NCBI RefSeq assembly: GCF_014290175.1
Contig: NZ_JACOOR010000010.1
Location: 1-64,000 of the forward strand
Length of the DNA stretch: 64,000 nucleotides
Source of the DNA: Anaerosacchariphilus hominis
GTDB lineage: Bacteria > Bacillota > Clostridia > Lachnospirales > Lachnospiraceae
Reading direction: 5' to 3'
Both the position numbers and the translations under genes were made by a program. Numbering within the stretch: position 1 is the stretch's first letter; the number at the start of each line of letters is the position of its first letter. This document shows, piece by piece, positions 43,970 to 54,176 of this stretch. The notes under the pieces were generated by a model. That model was not told the origin of the DNA. It saw only the letters and a list, made by a program, of their open reading frames with translations, and ran no database searches.

Positions 43970-44737
43970 TTATGAATCCTCCCTGTTTATTACTTCATCA
44001 GCCAGTGCCCGATAGCTCTCTGCCCCTGCGGATTTGGAATCATATATGGTGATCGGATATCCATGACTGGGGGCTTCGGCCAGACGGACATTTCGCGGTA
44101 TGATGGTGCTGTATACCCTCTGTTTTACATTGGCACGAACATTTTCTACTACCTGAAGGGAAAGGTTTGTACGGGCGTCGTACATAGTGAATACAATACC
44201 TTCGATATCCAGATAGGGGTTCAGGCGCTCCCGTACCAGGTTGATGGTATGTATCAGCTGGCTCAGGCCTTCCAACGCATAGTATTCGCACTGAATGGGA
44301 ACCAGGACTGTGTCTGCTGTGGTCATGGCATTGATGGTCAGCAGATTCAGGGATGGGGGACAATCGATTAGGATGAAGTCGTATCTGTCCCGTATTTTTT
44401 CTACTGCTTTTTTGATGATGAATTCTTTTTCTGCGATGCCTATCAGTTCGATCTCTGCGGCCGCCAGATCTACGTTGGAGGCTATCAGGTGGAGGTTTTC
44501 AAATTCGGTGTATTCGATACAATCGTGGATATCGGTTTCGCCAAGAATTAGATCGTATACGGTGTTTTCTACCTGATTTTTTTCTACTCCTACGCCGCTG
44601 GTGGCGTTGCCCTGGGGATCGAGGTCTATGAGCAGAACTTTTTTACCTTTTTCGGCAAGGGCCGCTGATAGGTTAATAGCAGTGGTGGTTTTGCCTACTC
44701 CACCTTTTTGGTTTGCTACTGCTATGATTCTTCCCAT
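43970..44737 (-). CDS. parA: Chromosome partitioning ATPase ParA/Soj
   Basis: A 255-residue deviant Walker ATPase: N-Q-K-G-G-V-G-K-T-T, L-I-D-L-D-P-Q-G-N and D-C-P-P-S-L. It acts with ParB in origin segregation and regulates DnaA in Bacillus. A parS site lies 28 bp before the start, so ParB may also repress the operon. Confidence 0.97.
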   Translation of the reverse strand: MGRIIAVANQKGGVGKTTTAINLSAALAEKGKKVLLIDLDPQGNATSGVGVEKNQVENTVYDLILGETDIHDCIEYTEFENLHLIASNVDLAAAEIELIGIAEKEFIIKKAVEKIRDRYDFILIDCPPSLNLLTINAMTTADTVLVPIQCEYYALEGLSQLIHTINLVRERLNPYLDIEGIVFTMYDARTNLSLQVVENVRANVKQRVYSTIIPRNVRLAEAPSHGYPITIYDSKSAGAESYRALADEVINREDS

Positions 44738-44764
44738 GGTTGGTGTCTCCTTTTTTATATGGGA

Positions 44765-44780
44765 TGTTTCACGTGAAACA
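44765..44780. promoter_or_regulatory. parS site 1
   Basis: TGTTTCACGTGAAACA, the exact palindromic bacterial parS consensus, just upstream of parA. Confidence 0.97.
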
Positions 44781-44929
44781 TTTTGATCGTGTTGATATTT
44801 ATTATAGCATAGGATTTATTTGATTGCTATATGAAGTGGCGGGATTTTTATTAATATATCGTTAATTTTGATGGGAGCGATTGGATGGCAAAATAAGCAC
44901 ATATAATCTTTTACTATACTACCTGCCTC

Positions 44930-44969
44930 AAAAGAAGCTGGGGTGTACTTCTACATCCCAGCTTCTTTT
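44930..44969. terminator. Bidirectional terminator between rsmG and parA
   Basis: AAAAGAAGCTGGG and CCCAGCTTCTTTT form a long stem flanked by A and T runs, suitable for stopping rsmG transcripts on the minus strand. Confidence 0.75.
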
Positions 44970-44971
44970 AA

Positions 44972-44987
44972 TGTTTCACGTGAAACA
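44972..44987. promoter_or_regulatory. parS site 2
   Basis: A second exact TGTTTCACGTGAAACA, 207 bp from the first, immediately after the terminator. Confidence 0.97.
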
Positions 44988-45043
44988 TCTCACTTCCATT
45001 CATTACACTATCCCATTTCGTCCATCTTATATTTTCCCTGGTA

Positions 45044-45763
45044 CTAATGCAAGGGCTCCTTCGTAGGCATCCCCGCCTTCCGCGGATACCGCTTCGCCGT
45101 ACTCTTTACCTTCTCAATCTCCAAAAGACACCGATACATATCCGTTCCCGGCAGCACAAATTCCTTCATTTCCCGAACAGTACCACCCAGGATCTCCACC
45201 GCTCTTCCGGCTGCTTCGATCTCCTCCTGAATCTTTCCGGATTTATAAGGTACAAAAGCACCACCCACCTTCACAAAAGGCAGACAATACTCTGAAAGGG
45301 ATGCCAGATTCGCCACCGCCCGGGAAACACAACAATCAAACTGTTCCCTATACTCCGCCTTCTTTGCAAACTCCTCCGCCCGGCCATGAACTGCTTCTAC
45401 ATGCTCCAGTCCCAGAGCGTTCACCACTTCCTGTAGAAACTTCACTCGCTTATTCAGAGAATCCAAAAGCGTCACTTTCAGTTGCGGGAATACAATCTTC
45501 AACGGAACTCCCGGGAATCCCGCTCCGGTTCCCACATCGATCCACCGCTCTCCCTCTATGGGAATACGCAGATCCTTAATCATCACACTGTCAATAAAAT
45601 GCTTCTGTACGACCTCCTCAAACTCTGTGATGGCCGTCAGATTCATCACTTCATTCTTTGCGATGAGCATTTCATAATACTGTTCAAACTGAGCTGTCTG
45701 CTTATCACTGAGTTCTATCTGAATCTTAGAAAACTCTGTTTTAATATACCCTCTTCTATCCAT
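45044..45763 (-). CDS. rsmG: 16S rRNA (guanine-N7) methyltransferase RsmG
   Basis: A 239-residue Rossmann methyltransferase: H-F-I-D-S-V-M-I, W-I-D-V-G-T-G-A-G-F-P-G-V-P-L-K-I and S-R-A-V-A-N-L. It methylates G527 of 16S rRNA. ATG at 45763 (MDRRGY) has AAAGGA upstream and is preferred to a TTG two codons earlier. Position between mnmG and parA is conserved in Firmicutes. Confidence 0.95.
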   Translation of the reverse strand: MDRRGYIKTEFSKIQIELSDKQTAQFEQYYEMLIAKNEVMNLTAITEFEEVVQKHFIDSVMIKDLRIPIEGERWIDVGTGAGFPGVPLKIVFPQLKVTLLDSLNKRVKFLQEVVNALGLEHVEAVHGRAEEFAKKAEYREQFDCCVSRAVANLASLSEYCLPFVKVGGAFVPYKSGKIQEEIEAAGRAVEILGGTVREMKEFVLPGTDMYRCLLEIEKVKSTAKRYPRKAGMPTKEPLH

Positions 45764-45860
45764 TCTCAAATCCTTTTACCACTTCTATCAAATCAACAAT
45801 ACTTTTATCCCAATTTCTGTTCCAACTTCTATCCCACATTCTGATCTCGCCGTGAGCTCA

Positions 45861-47744
45861 TCAGGAACTTCTCTTTTGCTCCAACCATACCAGCAGCACG
45901 GAAATATCCGCCGGAGACACGCCTGAGATTCTGGACGCCTGTCCGATAGATATCGGATGAACTGCCTTTAACTTCTGTCTTGCTTCCGTCCGGAGGCTGG
46001 GCACCTCATCATAGTCAAGCCCCTCCGGAAGCTTCTTATTCTCCAGCTTTTTAAACTGCTCCACCTGCTTTTTCTGCCGCTGAATATAACCGTCATACTT
46101 CAGGCGGATATTCACCTGCTCCGCCACGCCCCGCAACAGCTCCGGACGTTTCGGATCCAAAGACGCCACGATCTCGTAGCTCAGCTCCGGACGCTTGATC
46201 AGCTCCGCCAGAGAGATTCCCGAATTCAAAGGAGTACTCTCGTATTCACTCAAAAGCTCCTGCACCTCGTCAGAAGTTCCCAGAAAAACCTTTTCTACTC
46301 TCTGAATTTCTTTCTCGATCTGTCGCTCCTTCTCCAGCAGACCCTGATATCTTTCTTCGGAGATCAGTCCTATCTCATAACCGATCTTCGTCAGACGCAG
46401 ATCCGCATTATCCTGCCGTAAAAGCAGACGATATTCGGCACGGGACGTCATCATTCGATAGGGCTCACGGTTCTCCTTAGTCACCAGATCATCGATCAGA
46501 ACTCCGATATAGGCCTGGGAACGATCCAGCACCAGCGGCTCCTTCTTCAGCACACTGCGCCCCGCGTTGATTCCTGCGATAAGTCCCTGGGCCGCCGCCT
46601 CCTCATAACCGGAGCTGCCATTGAACTGTCCTCCACTGAACAAACCATGAATTTTTCGAAACTCCAAACTGGGATACAGCTGCCGGGCATCGATACAGTC
46701 ATACTCGATAGCGTAAGCATTTCTTACAATCTTCACATGTTCCAGTCCTGCCACCGAAGAGTACATGGCATGCTGCACGTCTTCCGGCAGAGAGCTGGAC
46801 ATGCCGCCCACATACATTTCGTTCGTATACAGTCCCTCCGGCTCAATAAACACCTGATGTCGGTTCTTATCCGCAAATCGAACCACCTTATCCTCAATAG
46901 ATGGGCAATAACGGGGCCCCGTTCCCTCGATCATACCGGAATACAGGGGCGAACGATCCAGATTATCCCGGATAATCTTATGGGTTTCCTCATTGGTATA
47001 GGTCAGCCAGCAGGAAATCTGTGGCTTCTGAATCTCCTCCGGATCTGTAGTAAAGGAAAAGGGCACAATCCGTTCATCTCCAAATTGTTCCTGCATCTTA
47101 CTGAAATCTACAGATCGTTTATCAATCCGGGCCGGAGTTCCTGTCTTAAAACGGTACATCTGAATTCCCAGACTTTTCAGGGAGTCCGTCAGATGGGTCG
47201 CTGCCTGCAGCCCGTTGGGGCCTGTGTAATTGCTGATATCCCCGTAGATACATCTGGCCCGGAGATAAGTACCGGTACAAAGCACCACTGCTTCAGATTC
47301 ATAGACAGCTCCTGAAGTGGTCTTTACACCCTTTACCACTCCATCCTCTGCCAGAATCTCCGCCACCTCAGCCTGCACGATGGACAGATGATCCGTATTC
47401 TCCAGTACCCGCCGCATACTGCGGCTGTATTCTGCCTTGTCCGCCTGAGCCCGCAAAGAATGTACCGCCGGTCCCTTGGACACATTCAGCATTTTCGACT
47501 GAATAAAGGTTCGATCAATATTTTTTCCCATCTCACCGCCCAGGGCATCCACTTCCCGGACCAGATGGCCCTTGGAACTACCTCCGATATTCGGATTACA
47601 GGGCATCAGCGCAATACTGTCCACGCTCACCGTAAAGATAATGGTTTCCAGTCCCATCCTTGCACAGGCAAGGGCGGCTTCACAGCCGGCGTGTCCGGCA
47701 CCCACCACAACTACCTGACACTTCTCATGATACACGTTCTTCAT
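45861..47744 (-). CDS. mnmG: tRNA uridine-5-carboxymethylaminomethyl modification enzyme MnmG
   Basis: A 627-residue FAD protein: [13 protein letters not shown] nucleotide-binding motif, [13 protein letters not shown] and the C-terminal [13 protein letters not shown] region. With MnmE it modifies U34 of several tRNAs. ATG at 47744, six bases after AGGTG, is preferred to an upstream GTG. It follows mnmE by 16 bp. Confidence 0.96.
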   Translation of the reverse strand: MKNVYHEKCQVVVVGAGHAGCEAALACARMGLETIIFTVSVDSIALMPCNPNIGGSSKGHLVREVDALGGEMGKNIDRTFIQSKMLNVSKGPAVHSLRAQADKAEYSRSMRRVLENTDHLSIVQAEVAEILAEDGVVKGVKTTSGAVYESEAVVLCTGTYLRARCIYGDISNYTGPNGLQAATHLTDSLKSLGIQMYRFKTGTPARIDKRSVDFSKMQEQFGDERIVPFSFTTDPEEIQKPQISCWLTYTNEETHKIIRDNLDRSPLYSGMIEGTGPRYCPSIEDKVVRFADKNRHQVFIEPEGLYTNEMYVGGMSSSLPEDVQHAMYSSVAGLEHVKIVRNAYAIEYDCIDARQLYPSLEFRKIHGLFSGGQFNGSSGYEEAAAQGLIAGINAGRSVLKKEPLVLDRSQAYIGVLIDDLVTKENREPYRMMTSRAEYRLLLRQDNADLRLTKIGYEIGLISEERYQGLLEKERQIEKEIQRVEKVFLGTSDEVQELLSEYESTPLNSGISLAELIKRPELSYEIVASLDPKRPELLRGVAEQVNIRLKYDGYIQRQKKQVEQFKKLENKKLPEGLDYDEVPSLRTEARQKLKAVHPISIGQASRISGVSPADISVLLVWLEQKRSS

Positions 47745-47760
47745 ATACGTCACCTATTAC

Positions 47761-49140
47761 TTATTTTCCCATACAGAATTTTCCAAATATTTCTTTTGCC
47801 AAATCGTCACCTATCTCTTCTCCTATGATAAAGCCCAGAGACAGATAGGCATCTTTCAAATCAATGGTAAAGAAATCCTCCGGCATTCCGCTCTCGATGC
47901 TTTCCATCACCATCTTAAGGCTTCCGGCCGCATCTGCCAGAGCCTGCTTCTGTCGAAGGTTTGTAATCAGTACTTCATCATTAAAATCCACTTCCCCATG
48001 GAAAAAGAGACTCCGGATTTTCTCTTCCAGTTCCCGGATTCCCTCTCCTTCCTTTGCGGAAATTACCAGCACCGGATGCATGGTTTTCTCTTCCATGGAC
48101 TCCGGGGTAATCACCGGTTCCAGATCGGATTTATTCAAAAGCACCAACGCTTTCTTTCCCTCCAGAAGCTTCAGAATCTCCTCGTCGCTGTCATCCAGCG
48201 GCCGGGAGCTGTCTGCTACATAGAGGATCAAATCTGCGTCCTCTGCCTGCTTTCTGGCCCGATCCACTCCAATCTGCTCCACCACATCCTCGGTGGAACG
48301 GATCCCTGCCGTGTCCAGAAGCTGCAGAGAAATCTCTCCCAGCTGAAGCTGCTCCTCCAGCACATCCCGGGTGGTTCCGGCGATTTCTGTGACAATAGCC
48401 CGCTCTTCACCCAGAAGCACGTTCAAAAGAGAGGATTTACCTGCGTTGGGCTTACCCAGAATCACAGTCTTAATACCTTCCTTCAGCATCCTTCCACTGT
48501 CCGCACTCTTCAGAAGCTCTTCCACTTCTTTCTGGATATCCTTCACCTTTTTCAGAAGCTCTTCCCTGTAACCATCCAGGCTGATATGCTCCGGATCGTC
48601 CAGAGCCGCTTCCACAAAGGCCATCTCATACAGAATTTTTTCGCGCAATCTTCCAATCTTCTCGCGCACTGTACCCTTCAGCTGTGCCAGGGAAGACCTG
48701 AGAGCCATCTCATTTTTCGACTGAATCAGATCCATGACCGCCTCTGCCTGGGACAGATCTATCCGTCCGTTCAGAAAAGCCCGTTTGGTAAACTCCCCCG
48801 GTTCTGCGGCTCTGGCGCCATTCTTAAGAACCGTTTCCAGAATCTTCTGCATCACCAAACGGCCTCCATGACAGTCGATCTCCGCCGTATCCTCCGCCGT
48901 ATAGCTGTGGGGACCCCTCATGAACATCACCAGTACCTCATCCAGCACCTGGTCTCCATCCACAGCCATACCATAATGAACCGTGTATCCGGACTGTTCC
49001 CTCATGACTTTCTTCTCATTTTTCGGCCGAAATACTTTTTCCAGTACTGCAAAGGCCTCCGGGCCGCTGATTCGGATAATTCCGATTCCGGCGCTCCCCA
49101 TGGCCGTTGCAGCTGCCGCAATGGTATCTGTATGAATCAT
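47761..49140 (-). CDS. mnmE: tRNA modification GTPase MnmE
   Basis: A 459-residue protein: N-terminal tetrahydrofolate-binding domain (T-D-T-I-A-A-A-A-T-A), helical domain, G domain with G-K-P-N-A-G-K-S-S-L, D-T-A-G-I and N-K-S-D, and the C-terminal C-M-G-K box (usual C-I-G-K). Partner of MnmG in U34 modification. Confidence 0.96.
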   Translation of the reverse strand: MIHTDTIAAAATAMGSAGIGIIRISGPEAFAVLEKVFRPKNEKKVMREQSGYTVHYGMAVDGDQVLDEVLVMFMRGPHSYTAEDTAEIDCHGGRLVMQKILETVLKNGARAAEPGEFTKRAFLNGRIDLSQAEAVMDLIQSKNEMALRSSLAQLKGTVREKIGRLREKILYEMAFVEAALDDPEHISLDGYREELLKKVKDIQKEVEELLKSADSGRMLKEGIKTVILGKPNAGKSSLLNVLLGEERAIVTEIAGTTRDVLEEQLQLGEISLQLLDTAGIRSTEDVVEQIGVDRARKQAEDADLILYVADSSRPLDDSDEEILKLLEGKKALVLLNKSDLEPVITPESMEEKTMHPVLVISAKEGEGIRELEEKIRSLFFHGEVDFNDEVLITNLRQKQALADAAGSLKMVMESIESGMPEDFFTIDLKDAYLSLGFIIGEEIGDDLAKEIFGKFCMGK

Positions 49141-49189
49141 CTTTTCTGATCTCCGTTTATTTACTTCCGTTTAGAGAAAAAGGAACGCC

Positions 49190-50185
49190 TTAGCGTTCCT
49201 TTTTCTTATTATTATAATTACGGTTATAACGTCCTCTGTTATTACGGTTACCATAGTTGTCCAGCTTTACGCCTTCCTTTAAGGTAACCACCACCCGGCG
49301 GTAAGGCTCCTCTCCCTCGCTGTGGGTGCACACAAACTTGTCATTCTGCAGGGCGGAATGAATCACTCTTCTCTCATAAGGATTCATGGGCTCCAGAGAT
49401 ACCGGCTTTCTGGTTCTCTTTACCTTCTGCGCAATATTCTTCGCCAGATTCTCCAGCGTCGCCTTTCTACGCTCACGGTAATTCTCAGTATCCACCTTTA
49501 CACGGATATAATCTTCGGTGCTTTTATTCACCACCAGGCTGGAAAGATACTGGAGAGAATCCAGAGTCTGACCTCTCTTGCCGATCAGAACGCCCATATC
49601 ACCGCCATCCAGCGTGATATTCATCTCTCTATCCTGGGGATTCTGCGTGATCTTAATCTCCACCTTCATCTCCATGGCTTCAAATACATCCTGAAGGAAC
49701 TTCTCCACCTGTGTGGTATCCACCGGTTCTGCCGGGGCTGCAGGCTTCTCTGCCTTCGGCTCTGCTTCCTTTACGGGAGCCGGCTTCTTTTCCTCTTTCC
49801 GTACCGGCTTTTCCGGCTTCGGCTGTCTGGGTGCTTCACTCTTCGGCGCCGCAGGCTTCTCAGCCTTTGCCACATTCTTCGGAGCTGCTTCTTTTTCCCT
49901 TTTCGGCTGCTCCTTCTTCTCCGGTTCAGAAGTCTTCTGAGACTTCTCATTGACACGCTCCAGGAGCTTCTCCATCTCCCTGTCGGCCTTCAGCTTCGCC
50001 TCTACCTCTTCCTCAGACTTCTGATGAGCCCGGATCACAGCTTTTCTGCCTCCGATTCCAAGAAAACCAGAGCTGGGCTGCATAATCACTTCATAAGCTA
50101 CCTTATCTCTTGTGGTTCCAAGCTGAATGGCTGCTTCGAGAACCGCATCTTCTATTGTTTTTGCAGAAACCTCAATACTTTCCAT
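49190..50185 (-). CDS. khpB: Jag/KhpB RNA-binding protein
   Basis: A 331-residue protein: Jag-N domain (1-52, S-G-F-L-G-I-G-G-R-K-A), a Lys/Glu/Pro/Ala-rich linker (about 60-155), KH domain (G-V-L-I-G-K-R-G-Q-T-L-D-S-L-Q-Y-L) and R3H domain (N-P-Y-E-R-R-V-I-H). The linker is long for the family. It binds RNA and works with KhpA in cell division and elongation control. It follows yidC by 16 bp. Confidence 0.93.
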   Translation of the reverse strand: MESIEVSAKTIEDAVLEAAIQLGTTRDKVAYEVIMQPSSGFLGIGGRKAVIRAHQKSEEEVEAKLKADREMEKLLERVNEKSQKTSEPEKKEQPKREKEAAPKNVAKAEKPAAPKSEAPRQPKPEKPVRKEEKKPAPVKEAEPKAEKPAAPAEPVDTTQVEKFLQDVFEAMEMKVEIKITQNPQDREMNITLDGGDMGVLIGKRGQTLDSLQYLSSLVVNKSTEDYIRVKVDTENYRERRKATLENLAKNIAQKVKRTRKPVSLEPMNPYERRVIHSALQNDKFVCTHSEGEEPYRRVVVTLKEGVKLDNYGNRNNRGRYNRNYNNKKKER

Positions 50186-50201
50186 ATGGACCCCCCGTTA
50201 C

Positions 50202-51464
50202 TTATTTCTTTGTCTTTTCATTATACTGCTCTACCATTCTGGCCTTAGCAGCAAGACTTCCCGGCTTCGCCTCGGTATTCTTATAGAACTCTGTAGAATC
50301 CTTGATCTGCTTTGCACGCTCTTCCGGAGTCATTTCGTGCTTTTTGGTATTTACGGTCTTCGCGCTGGTTCTTGCCACATTGTTCAATTTTTCCGGCGGA
50401 AGTCCGTCCTTTTCCCGTTTCCGGTTATATTTTTCAATATTCTTCTTAATCTCTTCGTCAATATCCATCTTGGACAGATATTTGTTAATTACCAACTGTT
50501 GAACCGTACGAACCACGCCGCTCATAACCCAGTACAAGCCCACACCTACGGGAAGGACCGCACAGAAGTATACGGACATCAGCGGCATGAAGTTGTTCAT
50601 AGCCTTCATGGACTGCATCATCTCGTTATTGGAGTCGTCGCCATTTGCGTTGGCTGCTGCCTGGGGCATCAGACGAACGCTTATCCACTGGGTCAGACCT
50701 GCCAGTACCGGAATCGCGATAGCCGCGATCAGAAACAGATAGTTATGCTCGCCCAGATACTGCTTTGCGCTGTACCAGGGGGAATTGGCGATATTCAGTC
50801 CTAAAAAGTTATTAAAACCGTCCAGGGTATTCCGCGCGCTATCAATGACAGAGCTCAGATCCGGGAATGCGGCTGCTACACTGTCCCACTCTGCGGTAGA
50901 TGCCTTATTCAGTACGTCGATGATGGTATTCTCGGTAAATCCCTGTTTTTTGAACTGGGTCGCACTCTTCAGGCCCATGATAATGTCCTGGGCACCCTTG
51001 CTGTTCATCAGCTCCGTAACCAGCGGATAGTAAGCCATCTTTACCTTATCCACATAAGCCGGAATTGCGTATACCACCCGGTATACGGCCAACAATACCG
51101 GCAGCTGAATCAGCATCGGCAGGCAGCTTCCTGTCTGAGATGTACCATATTTTGCGTATACAGCCTTCATCTCATCCTGCATCTTCATCATGGATACCTG
51201 ATCCTGTTTGCCCTTATACTTCTTCTGAATAGCCTGAATCTCCGGATTCATCCGAACAGACATCCTGGAAAACTTCTGCTGCTTATAGGTAAGCGGAATC
51301 ATCAGAGTGTACACAACGATAGTAAATAAAATAATAGCCAGTCCCACGTTGGGCTGTCCCATGGAATACAGCAGATCAAAGATTTTCTCAATCAGCCAGC
51401 CAAGAATCGCCGCGAACTGACTTAAAATCGGTGTCGTATTCCGGGTTAATAACAAACCTGTCAA
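50202..51464 (-). CDS. yidC: YidC/OxaI membrane protein insertase
   Basis: A 420-residue protein with about five membrane segments. The conserved Arg sits in K-Q-Q-K-F-S-R-M-S, and the Q-L-P-V-L-L-A-V-Y and W-I-S-V-R-L segments are present. The Lys-rich C-terminal tail (about 330-420) can contact ribosomes. No lipobox is seen. It helps insert membrane proteins and neighbours its accessory gene yidD. Confidence 0.94.
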   Translation of the reverse strand: MTGLLLTRNTTPILSQFAAILGWLIEKIFDLLYSMGQPNVGLAIILFTIVVYTLMIPLTYKQQKFSRMSVRMNPEIQAIQKKYKGKQDQVSMMKMQDEMKAVYAKYGTSQTGSCLPMLIQLPVLLAVYRVVYAIPAYVDKVKMAYYPLVTELMNSKGAQDIIMGLKSATQFKKQGFTENTIIDVLNKASTAEWDSVAAAFPDLSSVIDSARNTLDGFNNFLGLNIANSPWYSAKQYLGEHNYLFLIAAIAIPVLAGLTQWISVRLMPQAAANANGDDSNNEMMQSMKAMNNFMPLMSVYFCAVLPVGVGLYWVMSGVVRTVQQLVINKYLSKMDIDEEIKKNIEKYNRKREKDGLPPEKLNNVARTSAKTVNTKKHEMTPEERAKQIKDSTEFYKNTEAKPGSLAAKARMVEQYNEKTKK

Positions 51465-51482
51465 TGAATTAATCCTCCTTTA

Positions 51483-51692
51483 TTAGGGTACAGGATCATA
51501 TCCACCACTGGAAAACGGGTTGCATCTTAAAATTCTCCAGGCGGCAAGAATGCTTCCTTTGACTGCTCCATGCTTCTGAATGGCCTCCAGGCCATACTGG
51601 GAACAGCTGGGATAATAAGGACACTTTGTTCGTTTCATCGGCGATAGATATTTCTGATAAAATTGAATCAGTCTGATCAATAATATTTTCAT
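51483..51692 (-). CDS. yidD: Membrane protein insertion efficiency factor YidD
   Basis: A 69-residue protein with the family signature [21 protein letters not shown] and [15 protein letters not shown]. It overlaps rnpA by 4 bp. Confidence 0.95.
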   Translation of the reverse strand: MKILLIRLIQFYQKYLSPMKRTKCPYYPSCSQYGLEAIQKHGAVKGSILAAWRILRCNPFSSGGYDPVP

Positions 51693-52036
51693 TCTTCTTT
51701 TAAAACTCCCTGAAGCTTTCCCAAGTGAAGCAACGCGCTTTCGATCTCGCTCATACTCCGATCCTTCGCGCTGATCCTTGCGATGACTACCATGTCCAAA
51801 CCACTATTGAACATGTCTTCATGTAGTCTGTAACTTTCCCGAATCAATCTGGTGATTCTGTGCCGCACAATGCTGTTTCCAACCTTCTTGCTGACAGAAA
51901 CACCGAGACGATTCTTTTCCAGACCGTTCTCCTTCACATAAAGTACCAGATAACGGTTGGCACGGGACTTTCCTTCCTTATATAAAAGCTGAAAATCCCG
52001 GTTTTTTTTCAAAGATTCTGAATGCGGATACTTCAT
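51689..52036 (-). CDS. rnpA: Ribonuclease P protein component
   Basis: A 115-residue protein: [31 protein letters not shown] motif and D-M-V-V-I-A-R. It supports the RNase P ribozyme in tRNA maturation. ATG at 52036 has GGAGAG upstream and is preferred to one five codons earlier. Confidence 0.95.
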   Translation of the reverse strand: MKYPHSESLKKNRDFQLLYKEGKSRANRYLVLYVKENGLEKNRLGVSVSKKVGNSIVRHRITRLIRESYRLHEDMFNSGLDMVVIARISAKDRSMSEIESALLHLGKLQGVLKEE

Positions 52037-52065
52037 ACGCTCTCCAAACAAAAAACGTAAAGAGA

Positions 52066-52091
52066 AAAAAAGGCCACATATATGCGGCCTA
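52066..52091 (-). terminator. Hairpin overlapping the rpmH stop codon
   Basis: On the minus strand AGGCCGCATATATGTGGCCT followed by seven T. It should attenuate transcription between rpmH and rnpA. Confidence 0.8.
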
Positions 52092-52223
52092 TGCGGATAA
52101 TTTCTTTCTTCCCTTTAATCTTCTGGCAGCTAATACCTTTCTTCCGCCAGGAGTGCTCATTCTAGCTCTAAATCCGTGAACCTTTGCTCTGGATCTTTTC
52201 TTCGGTTGAAATGTCATCTTCAT
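52089..52223 (-). CDS. rpmH: Ribosomal protein L34
   Basis: A 44-residue protein: [22 protein letters not shown] and the tail G-R-K-K-L-S-A. Full L34 length. GGAGGTG lies eight bases before the ATG. Confidence 0.97.
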   Translation of the reverse strand: MKMTFQPKKRSRAKVHGFRARMSTPGGRKVLAARRLKGRKKLSA

Positions 52224-52523
52224 GGTGCCTACACCTCCTATCTATAAAACATCATTCTAATTATATTCATAAAATCCCTTAAAGTCAAGCAATTTGGCGC
52301 TAAAATTCATTTTCTTCCCGGATTTTATACATCTTGTGCCTGAAAAATAGTTATCCACAACATGTGGATAAAATGTGGATAATAAGTGGACAACTTCCTT
52401 TTTTTATCCCATTGTTTCCACATTCCGGGCTGGAAATTTAATTCTTTTCTTGATCCCCGTCTGAATTTGGTATATTATTGAATATAGGATAAATTGCCTA
52501 TTTTGGGCACTGAGGAGATAAAT
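52224..52523. promoter_or_regulatory. oriC part 1: DnaA boxes and dnaA promoter
   Basis: DnaA boxes TTATCCACA (52351-52359), TGTGGATAA (52363-52371), TGTGGATAA (52374-52382) and AGTGGACAA (52385-52393) form a tight cluster. A promoter with TTGATC (52450-52455), 17-bp spacing and TATTAT (52473-52478) leads into dnaA, so DnaA can control its own gene. Confidence 0.9.
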
Positions 52524-53891
52524 ATGAATCTGATAGAAGAAAAATGGACCGAGATTCTCGAGCACGTCCGAAAGGAACATGAACTTTCGGATGTTTCTTT
52601 TGAGACCTGGCTCCTTCCGCTGAAGGTACACAGCACCGACGATCACGTCGTAAAAATTATTGTTCCCATGGGAGAGCAGATGATTACCTATCTGAACTCC
52701 AAGTTTAAGACGCCTATTTTTGTGGCCATCGCCGAATTTACAGGCGAAAAGTACGATGTGGAATTCATAACGGAAAAGGACGCCCAGGAGCAGAAGGCTG
52801 CTTCAGCAAAGGCTGCGGCTCCCGTCGCGGATCGTCCGGTGATTAGTCCGGATTTTGAAAAGTCCAATATCAATCCGAAGTTTACCTTCGACACCTTCGT
52901 GGTCGGCAGTAATAACAAGTTCGCCCACGCAGCTTCACTGGCTGTGGCCGAGACGCCCGGCAAGGTCTATAATCCGCTGTTCCTGCACGGAGGCGTGGGA
53001 CTGGGAAAAACCCATCTGATGCACGCCATTGCCAATTACATCTTAAAAGAAAACCCGAATATGAAGGTACTCTACGTCACCAGTGAATACTTCACCAACG
53101 AGCTGATCGAGACCCTGCGAATGGGCGATCCCTCCGGTATGACCCGCTTCCGCGAGAAATATCGGAACATTGACGTACTGCTCATCGACGACGTTCAGTT
53201 TATTATAGGAAAGGAAAGTACTCAGGAGGAGTTCTTCCATACTTTCAATGCCCTTCATACAGCCAATAAACAGATCATTATCTCCAGTGACCGTCCTCCC
53301 AAGGATATCGAGACTCTGGAGGAGCGTCTCCGCACCCGGTTTGAGTGCGGCCTGATCGCCGATGTATCCTCCCCGGACTTTGAAACCCGTATGGCCATTC
53401 TTCGCAAAAAAGAGGAACTGGAGGGTTATCACATCGACGACGATATCATTACCTATATCGCTACGAATATCAAGTCCAACATCCGTGAGCTGGAAGGCGC
53501 TTTCAACCGTCTGATCGCCCTTTCCACCCTGGAAAAGCGTCCCATTGATATGCTTCTGGCTGAGGAAGCCATCAAGGATATCATTTCTCCGGGCGAGAGC
53601 CGGAAGGTGACGCCGGAGCTGATCATTGAGATCGTAGCGGAACATTTTCATATCAGTCCTTCTGATATTTACAGCAATAAGCGTACCGCCAATATCGCCT
53701 ATCCCCGCCAGGTAGCCATGTATCTGTGCAAGGATAACGGCACCACCTTAAAGAAAATCGGCGAGATCATGGGCGGCCGGGATCACACCACCGTCATGCA
53801 CGGCGTGGAGAAGATTGAAAAAGAACTACAGAACAATGATTCCACCATCCGTACCATCGGAACCATCCGCAAGAAGATTAACCCCAATTAA
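52524..53891 (+). CDS. dnaA: Chromosomal replication initiator DnaA
   Basis: A 455-residue protein: domain I (about 1-85), flexible domain II, AAA+ domain with Walker A G-G-V-G-L-G-K-T-H and Walker B L-L-I-D-D-V-Q, and the C-terminal DNA-binding domain G-G-R-D-H-T-T-V-M-H. The ATG at 52524 after GAGGAGATAAAT is used rather than an upstream TTG. Confidence 0.98.
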   Translation: MNLIEEKWTEILEHVRKEHELSDVSFETWLLPLKVHSTDDHVVKIIVPMGEQMITYLNSKFKTPIFVAIAEFTGEKYDVEFITEKDAQEQKAASAKAAAPVADRPVISPDFEKSNINPKFTFDTFVVGSNNKFAHAASLAVAETPGKVYNPLFLHGGVGLGKTHLMHAIANYILKENPNMKVLYVTSEYFTNELIETLRMGDPSGMTRFREKYRNIDVLLIDDVQFIIGKESTQEEFFHTFNALHTANKQIIISSDRPPKDIETLEERLRTRFECGLIADVSSPDFETRMAILRKKEELEGYHIDDDIITYIATNIKSNIRELEGAFNRLIALSTLEKRPIDMLLAEEAIKDIISPGESRKVTPELIIEIVAEHFHISPSDIYSNKRTANIAYPRQVAMYLCKDNGTTLKKIGEIMGGRDHTTVMHGVEKIEKELQNNDSTIRTIGTIRKKINPN

Positions 53892-54176
53892 CCGTTCCCT
53901 GGGCTTGGAATTATTTATCAACATTCTCATGTGGACAACCATGTTGATCCTGTGGGGAAAACTTTTCATCTGAAAAGACCATGTGTATAACCTGCCCGGT
54001 TGACCGCCGGTTATACCCTGCTTTTTCACATAGTTATCCTTTTCAGAACCCCTTGATTTCTGGGGCTTCAGACCACTTATCAACATATTCACAGCCCCTA
54101 CTACGGTTACGACGGATTCTTTTATATATTTATTTACAGCGCCCTCCGGGGAACGACGAAAGGAGTTATACACATT
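53892..54176. promoter_or_regulatory. oriC part 2: dnaA-dnaN spacer
   Basis: DnaA boxes TGTGGACAA (53930-53938), TGTGTATAA (53982-53990) and TTATACACA (54167-54175) occur together with TTATCAACA near-boxes. The AT-rich run at 54117-54136 is a candidate unwinding element. Together with the cluster upstream of dnaA this forms a bipartite origin as in Bacillus. Confidence 0.8.

Noticed and set aside
43006..44052. 348-codon open frame antisense to parB
   Set aside because: Shadow of parB; rich in Phe/His/Leu as expected for antisense frames.
47998..49149. 383-codon open frame antisense to mnmE
   Set aside because: Shadow of mnmE; composition and lack of start signals argue against a gene.
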